A DNA stretch of 64,000 nt from Alteromonas sp. KUL49 (lineage in GTDB: Bacteria > Pseudomonadota > Gammaproteobacteria > Enterobacterales > Alteromonadaceae). The position numbers and the translations under genes were made by a program. The stretch lies in contig NZ_BJKL01000006.1 in NCBI RefSeq assembly GCF_006538345.1, positions 1-64,000 on the forward strand, given 5' to 3'. Position 1 is the stretch's first letter; each line of letters opens with the position of its first letter. The notes beneath the pieces are model-generated. The model made no database searches. It had not been told where the DNA came from and saw only the letters and a list, made by a program, of their open reading frames with translations. Positions 62,710 through 64,000 of the stretch are shown here, one piece after another.

Positions 62710-64000
62710 TTAGGTTATCCAATTGGATCCATCTATGACTGTCCAACTGTTGTTAGACTTCTCAAAAATTATTGTCCCACCAGCCCAACCTGCAGACCAC
62801 TTCACATAAGCCTTGTTCGAACTTTTGTTGACAAAAAGCTCAATGTTAATGGGGTAAAAGACTCCCCATTTATCGCGAACTCTAGAAATTTCTTGGGAAG
62901 AGAGAACGATGGTTCTTACCGGTAACTGAAGGTTTGTATAGTTGTTTCTGTTACCCATTAGAAACAAAGTGTACATTTTATCTATTTCAGCTCGGTCTTC
63001 TGGTAAGGGAACCATTTGGTCAGAACGAGAATTTACGATAATTGCCTGTTCTTCAAATCCGACAATATTGTCAAGAACGGTTTCTAGTACAAATGAATAA
63101 TCGTTGGGTTCTGCTGAATATTTGACAAAGGGCAAAGGGTCTTTGCTGTCAATCAATCCGTCTTCATCAGTGTCCTCAGCAAGCGCATTTAACCCCAATT
63201 TTTCCTCTAAAATGTCAGTTAAGCCGTCATTGTCAGAATCTTTGTATATGTCACTTAATTTGTATTCCAGATAAAGAGAACGCTCATCGGTATTAATTCT
63301 CAAACCAACAGGCGGAAACGAAATACTGGTAGGATCGATAGCAGCGTTTTTGACCTCAATGCGAACAAATTCCCCCTCTTTCATACTCAGTTTGGAATCT
63401 CTAACAACTTCGTAAGGTTGATTGGCTTGAATACCTAAATAGAGAGGGTTACTCCACGAAACGCCGTTGTCAGTGGAGTGAATAAGCCAATACCCTCCAC
63501 CTGATACTTCGCCAACAGGATCAACATCATGATTTTGATATATTACAAAAGCTTCTTCACCTTGTTGGTCAACTCTTACGGCAGACCAATCTTGGATTGG
63601 TAGCGATAGATTAGCCGTGCTTTGCAGGTGAGTATTTGGTGAATCGTCACCCGCAGACATCAAATGCTCTTTAAAATATACGTTCCTATTGTGCGTAAAA
63701 AGGCTGACTGGGTTTGCATCATTACTTTGCCCTTCTTCAAAGCCCACTAACTCTTTCGTGTGCCTTAACCAAACCTCTCGCTTATCATCTAGTCTCGTTA
63801 CAAATTCACGGTAATTTTCATAGCTCATATGCTCGCTCAATACGTCATTCCACACTGATTGATAAGTACCAGCCACAGCGGAGTTCAAGCTAATAGAATT
63901 AGCCAAGCTGTTTCCAATGTGAGTGTATCCATTGCCGATCGCTATTTTTGCTCCCAACATTCGAAAACCCGGTGCTTCGCCCTTCAATTTCCAGTATGCA
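62710..64000 (-). CDS. Thrombospondin type 3 repeat protein, 5' end cut by window edge
   Basis: The frame stays open to the window edge (AYWKLKGEAPGFRMLGAK precedes the first possible start codon, a TTG at 63987), so at least 429 residues of a larger protein are seen. A thrombospondin type 3 calcium-binding stretch, DSDNDGLTDILEEKLGLNALAEDTDEDGLIDSKDP, lies in the middle, with beta-rich regions on each side and a C-terminal WSAGWAGGTIIFEKSNNSW. It is likely secreted or surface-bound. I recognise no enzyme family; an alginate link is not shown. Confidence 0.8.
   Translation of the reverse strand, partial: AYWKLKGEAPGFRMLGAKIAIGNGYTHIGNSLANSISLNSAVAGTYQSVWNDVLSEHMSYENYREFVTRLDDKREVWLRHTKELVGFEEGQSNDANPVSLFTHNRNVYFKEHLMSAGDDSPNTHLQSTANLSLPIQDWSAVRVDQQGEEAFVIYQNHDVDPVGEVSGGGYWLIHSTDNGVSWSNPLYLGIQANQPYEVVRDSKLSMKEGEFVRIEVKNAAIDPTSISFPPVGLRINTDERSLYLEYKLSDIYKDSDNDGLTDILEEKLGLNALAEDTDEDGLIDSKDPLPFVKYSAEPNDYSFVLETVLDNIVGFEEQAIIVNSRSDQMVPLPEDRAEIDKMYTLFLMGNRNNYTNLQLPVRTIVLSSQEISRVRDKWGVFYPINIELFVNKSSNKAYVKWSAGWAGGTIIFEKSNNSWTVIDGSNWIT

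Overview
The window looks like a chromosomal segment of a marine, polysaccharide-degrading gammaproteobacterium of the Alteromonadales type (Alteromonas, Paraglaciecola or Glaciecola-like). This is inferred from gene content: TonB receptor and PL7 alginate lyases, GH16 and GH106 hydrolases, an F7/Che2-like chemosensory operon, many c-di-GMP and two-component proteins, moderate GC and Shine-Dalgarno sites. No rRNA, tRNA, CRISPR array, insertion sequence or phage gene was seen.

Layout. 1-4.1 kb: the start of a secreted protein, a TPR lipoprotein, a HExxH lipoprotein and an XRE regulator. 4.1-8.3 kb: a hybrid two-component regulator (propeller, Y_Y_Y, kinase, receiver, AraC) broken by a one-base slip in an A5 run and degenerate in its kinase and receiver, with a divergent 63-residue peptide carrying a double-glycine leader. 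8.5-10.4 kb: HAD phosphatase, EamA exporter, small exported protein. 10.4-18.4 kb: one operon, cheY-cheA-cheW-mcp-cheR-cheD-cheB, in the order of the Pseudomonas Che2 cluster. 18.9-21.8 kb: thiol/electrophile defence (peroxiredoxin, MdaB-like reductase, HxlR regulator, glyoxalase I) plus a YehS-like protein. 21.9-27.6 kb: outer-membrane protein and a TetR-controlled RND efflux operon with a large palindromic operator.

27.8-34.5 kb: GH16 lipoprotein, FG-GAP/ASPIC lipoprotein (split by a second A5 slip) and GH106 enzyme, a small polysaccharide locus. 34.6-38.7 kb: fasciclin protein, DUF2306 membrane protein, membrane AraC regulator, MscS-like channel, DUF1003 protein. 38.9-42.9 kb: a three-gene operon whose kinase has an N-terminal domain matching the plant ethylene receptor at all seven residues needed for copper/ethylene binding, followed by a single-domain receiver and a receiver-GGDEF diguanylate cyclase. 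42.9-50 kb: SnoaL/lumazine-like protein, pseudokinase-receiver, EAL phosphodiesterase, Lrp/AsnC regulator, PEP-CTERM-like protein, solute-binding protein and NADAR protein.

50.5-62.5 kb: an alginate-use locus: TonB-dependent receptor, surface lipoprotein with VCBS-like and repeated 219-residue domains, PL7 lyase with a discoidin-type domain, Cache-domain chemoreceptor and a second PL7 lyase. The receptor and both lyases share a same-orientation promoter element, TATTGGTAAT plus a second ATTGGT exactly 22 bp downstream, pointing to one regulator. The window ends inside a large thrombospondin-type-3-repeat protein.

The strongest leads are the ethylene-receptor-like c-di-GMP operon, the orphan double-glycine peptide beside the broken hybrid regulator, and the shared alginate-locus promoter element.
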